Positions 1 through 6,605 of a stretch of 24,231 nt of DNA are shown here, piece by piece (position 1 is the first letter of the stretch; each line of letters begins with the position of its first letter). Origin of the DNA: Psychrobacter sp. (GTDB taxonomy: Bacteria; Pseudomonadota; Gammaproteobacteria; Pseudomonadales; Moraxellaceae). The translations under genes and the position numbers were made by a program. The notes beneath the pieces are model-generated. The model saw nothing but the letters and a program-made list of their open reading frames with translations, did no database searches and was not told where the DNA came from. The stretch is taken from contig NZ_JAKDJE010000047.1 in the NCBI RefSeq assembly GCF_030454045.1, forward strand, positions 1 through 24,231, written 5' to 3'.

Positions 1-203
1 AGTAAGGTGTTGCTTATTTTTTTCAATGTTTTCTCAATTCTATACAGCCCCTAACGTAATCAGTTAGGCTTTATATTTTTAATAGTAAATAGTATGAAAA
101 AGCACCTTGGGAGTCAGGAAAAATTCATACCCGTTATCCAACTCTTAGAGCAATACGCATCGATATAGATATTTTATTTCGCGGTATCCAAAGATATAAA
201 CCA
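1..203. other. Non-coding flank downstream of the pqq operon
   Basis: I see no convincing gene here. The only open frame with an ATG (94-168, 24 codons, plus strand) has no ribosome binding site and no recognisable product. The stretch is AT-rich and contains one stem-loop (listed separately). It is the 3' flank of the minus-strand dipeptidase gene, which stops at 204. Confidence 0.5.
50..80 (+). terminator. Possible rho-independent terminator for a plus-strand gene left of the window
   Basis: CCTAAC (50-55) and GTTAGG (63-68) form a 6-bp stem around a 7-base loop. On the plus strand the stem is followed by CTTTATATTTTT. On the minus strand there is no T-run after the stem, so it suits a gene entering from the left better than the dipeptidase gene. 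The stem is short, so this is tentative. Confidence 0.35.
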
Positions 204-1265
204 TCACTGCCATATCTCATCAAGTATCCTAAACCAATTCTTTGACGTGATCTTTTCAATAAGCGCATCAGAGAAGTGGCGTTGTTGCATCCGCTCAATC
301 AGTTTAGAGATTTGACTGATATCAGACAATTCATCAGGTAATAGACAACCATCAAAATCAGAGCCGAAGCCAACGTGATCTTCGCCCAAATGGTCTATCA
401 GATAAGCAAGATGATCGACGATCACATTAAGTGAGGTATGCGTATCTCGCTGCCCATCCGCACGTAGAAACGCCACATCGAAGTTCACCCCAACCAGCCC
501 GCCGTTTTGTTTGATGCCAGCCAGCTGCTGGTCAGTTAAATTTCTTGCTTGCGCGCATAAGGCGTGCGCATTGGAATGCGTTGCGACAATGGGCTGATCG
601 GCAATCTCTAGCGTATCCCAAAAAGCGCGCTCATTCATGTGTGACACATCAATTACCATGCCTTTTTTAGCACAAGTCACCACAAGGTCTTTGCCTGCCT
701 TAGTGAGTCCAGAACCTGTGTCTGGCGAGTGCGGAAAAGAGGCATTTAAGCCATCACCAAACAGACTTTTTCTATTCCAGAGTGGGCCAATGCTTCTGAG
801 TCCTGCCTCATAAAACACATCCAGCAAGTCAGGCTCAATAGCTAAAAACTCAGCGCCTTCAAGATGCAAAACGATGGCCAGTTGCTGGTTCTGCTGACAG
901 ACTTGAATTTGATTTAGAGACGTACAGATCTGAATCTGACCGTCTGATCGCGCCTGCAATTGCTGGGCAAGTTCTAGTTGCGCACAGCAAATATCAACGA
1001 TTTCTTGCGGAGTGAAGTCTGAGTTTGACGGGCTAAATAACTTATCAGGATGGTTGTTTTTCACATAAGCGTAGGGCGGTAAGAAAATAGAAAACAAGCC
1101 GCCCATCCATCTTGCTCGTCGGCAACGCTTTAAATCTAAATGTCCCGGTAGTGTGCCATAAATAAAATCATGCACCGGATCGTCAGCAGAGCTTAGCCAT
1201 AGGCGGGTTAACAGATCATTGTGTCCATCAAAGACTATAGGCTGGGTCATGGTCGCTTTATTCAT
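204..1265 (-). CDS. M19-family (renal-type) dipeptidase of the pqq operon
   Basis: This 353-residue protein matches the zinc-dependent membrane dipeptidase family (peptidase M19). The expected metal ligands are visible: H15 and D17 in DGHNDLL, E136 in HLEGAEF, H209 in DVSHM and H230 in ATHSNAH. The active-site Asp is D303 in GFGSDFDG. No signal peptide is seen, so a cytoplasmic enzyme is likely. The start codon overlaps the pqqE stop by four bases (ATGA), so the gene is translationally coupled to the PQQ genes. Family members cleave dipeptides with broad specificity. The inferred role is processing or recycling of peptides released from PqqA, because no PqqF/PqqG-type protease is in the window. 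A second in-frame Met at residue 6 is a possible alternative start. The enzyme class is sure; the PQQ role is inferred from context. Confidence 0.88.
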   Translation of the reverse strand: MNKATMTQPIVFDGHNDLLTRLWLSSADDPVHDFIYGTLPGHLDLKRCRRARWMGGLFSIFLPPYAYVKNNHPDKLFSPSNSDFTPQEIVDICCAQLELAQQLQARSDGQIQICTSLNQIQVCQQNQQLAIVLHLEGAEFLAIEPDLLDVFYEAGLRSIGPLWNRKSLFGDGLNASFPHSPDTGSGLTKAGKDLVVTCAKKGMVIDVSHMNERAFWDTLEIADQPIVATHSNAHALCAQARNLTDQQLAGIKQNGGLVGVNFDVAFLRADGQRDTHTSLNVIVDHLAYLIDHLGEDHVGFGSDFDGCLLPDELSDISQISKLIERMQQRHFSDALIEKITSKNWFRILDEIWQ

Positions 1266-2413
1266 TCTGTCACCGTCTGCGTTGGGATGCGCGCCTCTTT
1301 GCTGAGTAGCTTAGAGTTTTTAGGGTTCCTAAAGCGCAGATCTTCAAACGGAGTTGGCGTCTCGCTATTAACACGTGCTTCCTCGATCAGATAATGATAA
1401 GGTGATTTGCCGCACACAGGATCGGCGTTTTTGGCATCGCCCGTCAGCATAAACGCTTGGCAACGGCAGCCGCCATAATCGCGTTCTTTATCGGGGCAGC
1501 TTTGGCACATGTCAGGCATCCACTCATCACCGCGAAACTGATTGAAGCTGTCTGAGTCATACCAGATGTCTTTTAATGGCGTCTTCCTGACATTAGGAAA
1601 ATCCATAGGCAGCTGTCTGGCAGCATGACAAGGTAGGGCAGTGCCATCAGGTGCCACGGTCAAGAAAATCTTACCCCAGCCATCCATACAAGGTTTTGGA
1701 CGTTCTTCATAGTAATCAGGCACGACAAAAATGAGTTTGCATTTGATACCACGTGCTTCGATTTTTTTGCGATATTCATTGGTGATGCGTTCGGCGCGCA
1801 CGACTTGTTCTTTGGTCGGTAGTAGGCCTTCGATGTTTTCAAACGCCCAACCATAAAACTGACAAATAGCCAGCTCAACCGTATCCGCTTCCAGCTCTAA
1901 ACACAGATCAATAATCTGGTCAATCTGATCGATATTTTGCCGATGAATCACAAAGTTAAGTACCATCGGATAGTCGTACTGCTTGACCAGACGTGACATC
2001 TCATATTTTTGCTCAAAGGCATGTTTGGAGCCTGCCAAGGCATTGTTCACCGATGGATCACTGGCCTGGAAGCTGATCTGAATATGCTGTAGGCCTGCTT
2101 CTTTTAGACTGGCAATGCGTGCTTCAGTCAGTCCCATACCTGAGGTGATGAGATTGGTATAAAAACCTTGCTTGTGCGCATAAGCGACCAGTTCTTCTAA
2201 GTCTTGACGCACCAGGGGCTCACCACCAGAAAAGCCCAGCTGCACCGCACCCATTTGCCGCGCCTGATCAAACACATCAAACCACTCCTGTGTCGTCAGC
2301 TCCTGCTTATACTGAGCATAATCAATGGGGTTGGAGCAATACGGGCATTGTAAGGGGCAGCGGTAGGTCAACTCAGCGAGTAACCATAGCGGCAGTCCGA
2401 CGGGCGCAGTCAT
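1262..2413 (-). CDS. pqqE: PqqE, radical SAM PqqA cross-linking enzyme
   Basis: PqqE is the radical SAM/SPASM enzyme that forms the C-C bond between Glu and Tyr of the PqqA peptide, the first step of PQQ synthesis. The 383-residue product carries the radical SAM cluster motif C19-x3-C23-x2-C26 and the SAM-binding GGEP at about 63-66. A C-terminal SPASM set of cysteines (about C242, C262, C303, C306, C316, C318, C334) binds auxiliary Fe-S clusters. Length is usual for PqqE. The tail after about residue 345 (rich in Pro, Thr and charged residues) is not part of the core fold as I know it. The start overlaps the pqqD stop as ATGA, and the stop overlaps the dipeptidase start in the same way, so the four genes pqqC-D-E-dipeptidase are tightly coupled. 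Confidence 0.96.
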   Translation of the reverse strand: MTAPVGLPLWLLAELTYRCPLQCPYCSNPIDYAQYKQELTTQEWFDVFDQARQMGAVQLGFSGGEPLVRQDLEELVAYAHKQGFYTNLITSGMGLTEARIASLKEAGLQHIQISFQASDPSVNNALAGSKHAFEQKYEMSRLVKQYDYPMVLNFVIHRQNIDQIDQIIDLCLELEADTVELAICQFYGWAFENIEGLLPTKEQVVRAERITNEYRKKIEARGIKCKLIFVVPDYYEERPKPCMDGWGKIFLTVAPDGTALPCHAARQLPMDFPNVRKTPLKDIWYDSDSFNQFRGDEWMPDMCQSCPDKERDYGGCRCQAFMLTGDAKNADPVCGKSPYHYLIEEARVNSETPTPFEDLRFRNPKNSKLLSKEARIPTQTVTE

Positions 2414-2706
2414 ACTAAGTCAATCCAATGTTCACGCTGGGCGACCAGCATATATTCAATGATGTCTTGCTCGATTTCAGGGACATCGCCAAACAACGTT
2501 TTCACCTTTTGGATGATATCAGCAACCGATGCGGTGCCATCGATATGTTGTCCAATAATACTGGCGCTATCATTGAGTGTAATCATCCCCTCAGGATAGA
2601 GCAGGACATACGCGTCTTGCGCTGGCTCAAACTGGAAGCGATAGCCATGACGCCATGTGGGAACCAGCGATTGATCCAGCTCAGGTAAACTAGTAGGGAT
2701 ACTCAT
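2410..2706 (-). CDS. pqqD: PqqD, PqqA-binding peptide chaperone
   Basis: PqqD is a small winged-helix-like chaperone that binds PqqA and presents it to PqqE. The 98-residue product has the family pattern: an N-terminal segment with WRHGYRFQFE, then YVLLYPEGMITLN, and a helical C-terminal half (ASIIGQHIDG, VADIIQKVKTLFG). Length is typical. The start codon overlaps the pqqC stop by ATGA and the stop overlaps the pqqE start, which fits stoichiometric production with PqqE. Identification rests on sequence resemblance and on its place between pqqC and pqqE. Confidence 0.95.
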   Translation of the reverse strand: MSIPTSLPELDQSLVPTWRHGYRFQFEPAQDAYVLLYPEGMITLNDSASIIGQHIDGTASVADIIQKVKTLFGDVPEIEQDIIEYMLVAQREHWIDLV

Positions 2707-3464
2707 TTGAACAATCCTTTATGCCAGACATTATCTGTGGTGACGCTTTGGTAGGGCGCTTGGTCATGCACATAGGCGAGGCTCAAGGCATCCAAGATCG
2801 TCCACAAAATATCGAGTTTAAATTGTAATATCTCAAGCATGCGTTCTTGCTGCTCGGCCGTTTTGAACGAGTCAAGCGTGATGGTCAGGCCATGCTCAAC
2901 ATCGCGGCGCGCTTGGCTGAGGCGCGAGCGAAAATAGGTATAGCCTTCTTCTTTGATCCACGGGTAGTGCTTGGGCCAAGACTCTAAGCGCGATTGGTGA
3001 ATCTGCGGGGCAAACAGTTCGGTCAATGAGCTACTCGCCGCCTCACGCCATGAGGTACGGCGGGCAAAGTTCACATACGCATCAACAGCGAAACGCACAC
3101 CGGGTAATACCAGCTTTTCAGAAATCACCTGCTCACGCGTCAGGCCAACCGCTTCTGCCAGACCGAGCCATGCTTCGCGCCCGCCGCCATCAGGGTAGAC
3201 GCCGTCTTGATCAATCATGCGCTGGATCCACTCTTGACGCACGCGCTGATCGGGACAATTGGCCATAATCGCCGCGTCTTTTAGCGGGATATTGATTTGG
3301 TAATAAAACCGATTGGCAACCCACGCTTGGATTTGCTGCTGCGTGGCGCGCCCTTCATGCATCATGATATGAAAAGGATGGTGGATATGATAATACTGAC
3401 CTTTGGCCATAATTGCTTGTTCAAACGCTTCTGGACTGAGTGCGGTTTCTTCTGTTGTTTTCAT
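2703..3464 (-). CDS. pqqC: PqqC, pyrroloquinoline-quinone synthase
   Basis: PqqC catalyses the final ring closure and oxidation that gives PQQ, using O2 but no metal or other cofactor. The 253-residue product is the usual length and has the all-helical family signatures, including the HHPFHIMMHEG region near residue 30, the WVANRFYYQ helix, and DQDGVYPDGGGREAW near residue 90. It is preceded by a good ribosome binding site (GGTAAGG) in the 21-base gap after pqqB. Its stop overlaps the pqqD start. No broken residue was noticed. Confidence 0.96.
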   Translation of the reverse strand: MKTTEETALSPEAFEQAIMAKGQYYHIHHPFHIMMHEGRATQQQIQAWVANRFYYQINIPLKDAAIMANCPDQRVRQEWIQRMIDQDGVYPDGGGREAWLGLAEAVGLTREQVISEKLVLPGVRFAVDAYVNFARRTSWREAASSSLTELFAPQIHQSRLESWPKHYPWIKEEGYTYFRSRLSQARRDVEHGLTITLDSFKTAEQQERMLEILQFKLDILWTILDALSLAYVHDQAPYQSVTTDNVWHKGLFK

Positions 3465-3485
3465 TTTATTGCCTTACCGTTTGTC

Positions 3486-4397
3486 TTATAGTTCTATCTG
3501 CATACCATCAAAGGCCACTTCAACACCATGCTGTTTTAATGTCGCTGCTTGTTCAGACTGTTCGTTTAATATCGGGTTGGTGTTGTTGATATGGATGAGC
3601 ACTTTGCGTGCATTGTCGAGCTGATCTAAATAATGCAGCGAGCCATCCTCACCACTGATATGCAGATGCCCCATGTCTTGGCCTGTTTTGGTGCCGACGC
3701 CGCGCTCTTGCATCTCGTTGTCTGTCCATAGCGTGCCATCAATCATTACGCAATCAGACGCTTTCATGATTTGCATCACTTCGTCATCAATTTTGCCCAA
3801 GCCTGGCGCGTAGAACAGCTGCTTTTGTGTTTTTAAATCTTTGACAATCAGCGCGATATTATCGCCATCGTGAGGGTCGTTACGATGCGGTGAGTACGGC
3901 GGCGCTGAGCTTCTAATGACCAAAGGAGTCAGTTCTAAATTGCTATAGCCGTCAATTTGAAAGCGCTGTTTTGGGTCGATTTGATTGTACTGTAGGCCGC
4001 CATTCCAGTGCTTTAGCATGTTGAACAGCGGAAATCCTGTGCTGAGGTCGTCATGCACCATGTCCGTACACCAAACAGAGATGGGGCAGCCTTCACGTAA
4101 AGTCAATAGCCCCGTGGTGTGGTCAAGCTGACTGTCCATCAATACCACATCGGTGATGCCTGTGTCTCTTAGATGACGAGCTGGCTGAGCCGCCTTAAAG
4201 TCAAATAATTGCTGGCGGATATCAGGTGAGGCGTTGAATAAAATCCAGTCAACGCCATTTTCTGAGATGGCGATTGAGGATTGGGTACGGGTCTTTGCTT
4301 CGATGGTGCCTTGACGTACACCGTGGCAGTTTTCGCAGTTACAATTCCACTGCGGGAAACCGCCGCCAGCCGCTGAGCCTAAAACGTGAATATACAT
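3486..4397 (-). CDS. pqqB: PqqB, metallo-beta-lactamase-fold PQQ biosynthesis protein
   Basis: PqqB belongs to the metallo-beta-lactamase superfamily and acts late in PQQ synthesis as a hydroxylase of the Glu-Tyr intermediate. I place the start at 4397 because the protein then begins MYIHVLGSAAGGGFP, the standard PqqB N-terminus, and the gene is 303 codons, the usual size. The frame stays open to an ATG at 4442, but that would add 15 odd residues and place the start inside the terminator-like hairpin. The family Cys motif (C19, C21, C24 in WNCNCENC) and the region DSQLDHTTGLL are present. A GGAA about 11 bases before the ATG is the likely ribosome binding site. pqqC follows after 21 bases. 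Confidence 0.95.
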   Translation of the reverse strand: MYIHVLGSAAGGGFPQWNCNCENCHGVRQGTIEAKTRTQSSIAISENGVDWILFNASPDIRQQLFDFKAAQPARHLRDTGITDVVLMDSQLDHTTGLLTLREGCPISVWCTDMVHDDLSTGFPLFNMLKHWNGGLQYNQIDPKQRFQIDGYSNLELTPLVIRSSAPPYSPHRNDPHDGDNIALIVKDLKTQKQLFYAPGLGKIDDEVMQIMKASDCVMIDGTLWTDNEMQERGVGTKTGQDMGHLHISGEDGSLHYLDQLDNARKVLIHINNTNPILNEQSEQAATLKQHGVEVAFDGMQIEL

Positions 4398-4417
4398 AGC
4401 GCAATATTTCCAAATGT

Positions 4418-4453
4418 CAAAAAAAGTAAAAGCCCTAATCATCTAGGGCTTTT
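4418..4453 (-). terminator. Attenuator-like hairpin between pqqA and pqqB
   Basis: Two perfect 10-base arms (4428-4437 and 4444-4453, core AAAAGCCCTA / TAGGGCTTTT) enclose a 6-base loop. Read on the minus strand, the stem is followed by AC and seven T, the form of an intrinsic terminator. It sits between the pqqA stop and the pqqB start. In other bacteria pqqA is transcribed far more than the downstream pqq genes, and partial termination here would give that ratio. Read-through must occur, because no other promoter for pqqB is evident. Confidence 0.8.
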
Positions 4454-4476
4454 AAGGTATTCAGGTTTATAAACTT

Positions 4477-4551
4477 TTAGCGTGCTTCAAAATACATGGT
4501 GATTTCGAAACCGATACGGATGTCTTGAAAAGCGGGTTTAGTCCACTGCAT
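4477..4551 (-). CDS. pqqA: PqqA, PQQ precursor peptide
   Basis: This 24-residue ribosomal peptide (begins MQWTKPAF, ends TMYFEAR) is the backbone from which PQQ is built. The Glu and Tyr that become the cofactor lie in the conserved E-x3-Y spacing as E16 and Y20. The start is supported by GGAG (4559-4562 on the minus strand) eight bases upstream. It is the first gene of the operon, 79 bases before the pqqB start, with a terminator-like hairpin between. It is too short for routine gene callers. Confidence 0.97.
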   Translation of the reverse strand: MQWTKPAFQDIRIGFEITMYFEAR

Positions 4552-4573
4552 GGGATTGCTCCGAGTGTCTGTC

Positions 4574-4591
4574 ACTCATTAATAAATGAGT
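4574..4591. repeat. Palindrome in the pqqA leader
   Basis: ACTCATT (4574-4580) and AATGAGT (4585-4591) form a perfect 7-base inverted repeat with a 4-base spacer. It lies between the predicted pqqA promoter and the pqqA ribosome binding site. It could be an operator or a 5' mRNA hairpin that stabilises the abundant pqqA transcript. The function is inferred only from position. Confidence 0.45.
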
Positions 4592-4614
4592 AAGGTGAAT
4601 AAAGGTAGTGATTA

Positions 4615-4644
4615 ATGGTATTACAGGCAGGCACTTAATGTCAA
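4615..4644 (-). promoter_or_regulatory. Predicted sigma-70 promoter of pqqA
   Basis: On the minus strand a perfect -35 hexamer TTGACA (4639-4644) is followed after 18 bases by TACCAT (4615-4620), or after 15 bases by TAATAC. The start site would fall about 55-60 bases before the pqqA ATG, leaving a short leader with the palindrome at 4574-4591. It is the only good promoter seen upstream of pqqA. Confidence 0.55.
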
Positions 4645-4926
4645 TTTGTTAGATGTTAACATAAGCGCGCCAAGCGTATATTTTAACGCTGCTAGCGAAT
4701 CACATCAATCGGTCTTATTGTTACATTTGGTTGTGTTATGCAAAAGCAGAGACACAATCGTAATCCTATAGAAGCTGCTCAATAATGATCAAGGAGCATT
4801 CGATAGCGTACTCAAGCGAGTTTTGAGTCTTGGTGATATAAATGCTAAAAAACTTTGCATCTTTTGTGGTAAATACTGCCGAGTCTTATGTAGCAGATGC
4901 ACAGGGATAGGGTCAGGCTTGAGCTA
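4645..4926. other. Region between the pqq promoter and the insertion sequence
   Basis: No intact gene is visible. A stop-free plus-strand frame with a cysteine-rich pattern at 4772-4957 is listed separately as a possible remnant. A 22-codon ATG frame at 4842-4910 overlaps it and has no support. The stretch looks like eroded DNA left of the IS3 element. Confidence 0.4.
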
Positions 4927-4957
4927 TGCTGAAAAAACCGTAGACAAAACTTGGTAA
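4772..4957 (+). pseudogene. Possible cysteine-rich gene remnant next to the IS
   Basis: The frame is open for 61 codons but has no ATG of its own and runs past the left end of the IS. It encodes the pattern C-x2-C-x3-C-x3-C-x2-C in KLCIFCGKYCRVLCSRCTG, which looks like a small zinc-binding motif. An ATG frame upstream (4738-4785, MQKQRHNRNPIEAAQ) could be its 5' part after a frameshift. I do not recognise the family. It may equally be chance. Confidence 0.2.
4927..4954 (+). repeat. Left inverted repeat of the IS3 element
   Basis: It begins TGCTGAAAAAACCGTAGACA and ends AAACTTGG. It pairs with the reverse complement of 6161-6189, with one length difference and a few mismatches (about 15 of the first 20 bases agree). 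Confidence 0.6.
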
Positions 4958-4984
4958 ACTAAAGAAGATAAATAGGATTTTACC

Positions 4985-5284
4985 ATGACTAAGAAAGTTA
5001 AGAGATATAGTGAAGAATTTAAAGCAGAAGCGGTCAAAGCAATAGGAAATAATGATGGCAATGTCAGTACCACAGCAAGGCAGTTAGGGCTGCCAATGCA
5101 AACGCCAGCTAATTGGCAACGGAAAGCCAATCAAGGTAAGCTCAAAGGTACTAAACAGTTTGATCCCGAACTAATGGCCGTTATTGAAGAGAATAAGCGT
5201 TTAAAGCGAGAATTAAAGATTGCACAAGAAGAGCGTGAAATATTAAAAAAGGCCACGGCGTACTTTGCAAGGAACGGTCAGTAA
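4985..5284 (+). CDS. IS3-family transposase OrfA (helix-turn-helix)
   Basis: OrfA, 99 residues, is the DNA-binding part of the transposase. It has the usual N-terminal helix-turn-helix (YSEEFKAEAVKAI, then VSTTARQLGLPMQTPANWQ) that recognises the IS ends. A leucine-zipper-like coiled coil follows (about 57-90: EENKRLKRELKIAQEEREILKKA). The gene ends with TAA at 5282-5284, just after the orfB frame opens. A ribosome binding site AGGA lies about 9 bases before the ATG. It seems intact. Confidence 0.93.
   Translation: MTKKVKRYSEEFKAEAVKAIGNNDGNVSTTARQLGLPMQTPANWQRKANQGKLKGTKQFDPELMAVIEENKRLKRELKIAQEEREILKKATAYFARNGQ
5245..5251 (+). promoter_or_regulatory. Programmed -1 frameshift site of the IS
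   Basis: The heptamer A-AAA-AAG is in phase with orfA codons (TTA AAA AAG) and is the classic bacterial -1 slippery site. A slip here moves ribosomes into the orfB frame, which is open at this point (GGC CAC GGC). The product would be the full OrfAB transposase. Confidence 0.8.
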
Positions 5285-5331
5285 GGTACGCCTTTATTGA
5301 CCATTACAAGACTCATTTCAGTATCACAGCC

Positions 5332-6150
5332 ATGTGCAAAACCCTTGATATTAAACCCTCAAGCTACTATGACTGGCTAGGTCGTCATATCAGCTGTCAG
5401 CAGGTACATCGTAATCAGTTCGAGTTACTGGTTAAAGCCGCTCACAATGAAACGAAAGAACGTTATGGCGTAGATCGACTGCATGCTCATCTAAGCGAGC
5501 AAGGGCATGACATTAGCCTATATATGGTAAGAAGCATCAAAGAGGAACACGGCATTAAATGTCGTCGTCATAAGCGCTTTAAAGTGACCACCGACTCTAA
5601 TCACAACAAACTGGTCTATCCAAACGTGCTCGATCAGAAGTTTGACACCAGTCGCCCTAACCAAGCATGGGTAAGCGATATTACTTATATCTGGACACAT
5701 GAGGGCTGGTTGTATTTAGCGGGAGTCAAAGACTTATATACCAAAGAGCTGGTCGGCTATGCGATCAACAAACGCATGACCGCAGATTTGGTCTGTCACG
5801 CATTGAACATGGCAATCAAAAACAAACGACCTGCCAAAAAACTAATAGTCCATTCTGACAGAGGCAGCCAGTATTGCAGCCATGCCTACCACAAGATCAT
5901 TAAACAGCATCAGCTTACAGGATCTATGAGTGCTAAAGGTAATTGTTTCGACAACGCTCCGATAGAAAGTTTCTGGGGCGTCTTGAAGAATGAGCTAGTA
6001 TATCACCAGAACTATAAAAATAGATTTGCAGCGATCAACGATATCATTGGCTATATTGAGCTGTATTACAATCAAACGAGGATTCAAAAGGGCTTGAGCT
6101 ATAAATCACCAAGACAGATGTGGTTTGATTATTATCGTCAGGCTGCGTAA
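5332..6150 (+). CDS. IS3-family transposase OrfB (DDE integrase core)
   Basis: OrfB carries the retroviral-type integrase fold that cuts and joins DNA. Counting from the ATG at 5332, the catalytic triad is D116 (WVSDITY), D176 (VHSDRGSQ) and E212 (APIESFWG). The last two are 35 residues apart, as in the DDE(35)E signature. The N-terminal helix-turn-helix-like segment (KERYGVDRLHAHL) is present. In nature it is made as an OrfAB fusion by frameshifting at 5245-5251, so the ATG at 5332 (272 residues) is only nominal. The frame reads in from about 5251 (ERSVRYAFIDHYKTHFSITA). No inactivating change was seen. Confidence 0.93.
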   Translation: MCKTLDIKPSSYYDWLGRHISCQQVHRNQFELLVKAAHNETKERYGVDRLHAHLSEQGHDISLYMVRSIKEEHGIKCRRHKRFKVTTDSNHNKLVYPNVLDQKFDTSRPNQAWVSDITYIWTHEGWLYLAGVKDLYTKELVGYAINKRMTADLVCHALNMAIKNKRPAKKLIVHSDRGSQYCSHAYHKIIKQHQLTGSMSAKGNCFDNAPIESFWGVLKNELVYHQNYKNRFAAINDIIGYIELYYNQTRIQKGLSYKSPRQMWFDYYRQAA

Positions 6151-6160
6151 CTAAAATCTC

Positions 6161-6189
6161 CCAAGTTTATGTATACGGATTTGACGGCA
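6161..6189 (-). repeat. Right inverted repeat of the IS3 element
   Basis: Reverse complement begins TGCCGTCAAATCCGTATACA and ends AAACTTGG, matching the left end imperfectly. The first codons of the following small frame are read from it. Confidence 0.6.
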
Positions 6190-6462
6190 GGGGTTAACGC
6201 TATCTCTTATGCTAAAGATATACTTAACCTACCAGCACTGAGTCCAAAGTATATTGAAGCAGGCTTATTTATCCTCATCAAAAACGAGCTTAATAAGCCA
6301 TTACATGCTGATCTGATCACAGGTGTTGATGTACGGCATAGCTCTGCGCTGTATTACCTTAGCACTAAGACGATAGAGCTAGAGCAAACTTATATAAAAG
6401 CGGTAGAGCTGATAACTGAATACTGCAATGATGAGCAAAAAGCACTTTTAATAGATGAGTGA
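6169..6462 (+). pseudogene. 3' gene fragment downstream of the IS (start codon inside the IS end)
   Basis: The frame encodes 97 residues and has coding-like composition (ILNLPALSPKYIEAGLF, then HADLITGVDV). The ATG at 6169 and the first seven codons lie inside the IS inverted repeat, so the native 5' end was probably cut off by the insertion. I do not recognise the family. A mostly helical, soluble, slightly acidic protein is suggested. No matching 5' half in a compatible frame was found left of the IS. It could be expressed as a short chimera from IS transcription. Confidence 0.45.
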
Positions 6463-6605
6463 GGTGAGGTAATGCGAGGTTACGTATAAATACAATGGTT
6501 GGTGCGCCCACCACGCAACGACTAACTTGGCGTAATCCTTTATTATTAAGGGATGAGGATGTTAATTATTTATTTTTAACAACAAATTTAACAACTTCCT
6601 AAGAT

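Larger units (their letters stand above)
4927..6189 (+). mobile_element. IS3-family insertion sequence
   Basis: The element is about 1,263 bases, usual for IS3 relatives. It carries overlapping orfA and orfB in the typical 0/-1 arrangement and imperfect terminal inverted repeats. The proposed ends start with TG and finish with CA: left repeat 4927-4954, right repeat 6161-6189, sharing CCGTA-ACA and AAACTTGG blocks. I see no 3-4 base target duplication (CTA left, GGG right), so the exact ends are uncertain, or the flanks have been rearranged since insertion. It lies between the pqq operon and hipBA and has short gene scraps on both sides. Confidence 0.85.

Noticed and set aside
94..168. 24-codon ATG frame in the left flank
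   Set aside because: No ribosome binding site and no recognisable peptide.
2428..2688. Plus-strand open frame of 86 codons opposite pqqD
   Set aside because: It is antisense to a clearly identified gene and shows no recognisable domain or ribosome binding site.
3026..3624. Several plus-strand frames opposite pqqC and pqqB
   Set aside because: They are reverse-strand shadows of well-identified genes.
4398..4442. Upstream ATG for pqqB
   Set aside because: It would start within the terminator-like hairpin and add 15 residues absent from the usual PqqB N-terminus.
4842..4910. 22-codon frame starting MLKNFASF
   Set aside because: No close ribosome binding site; it overlaps the Cys-rich frame and neither is proven.
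6515..6550. Imperfect inverted repeat around TCCTTTATTATTAAGGGA
   Set aside because: The stem is AT-rich and imperfect, and no T-tract follows on either strand.
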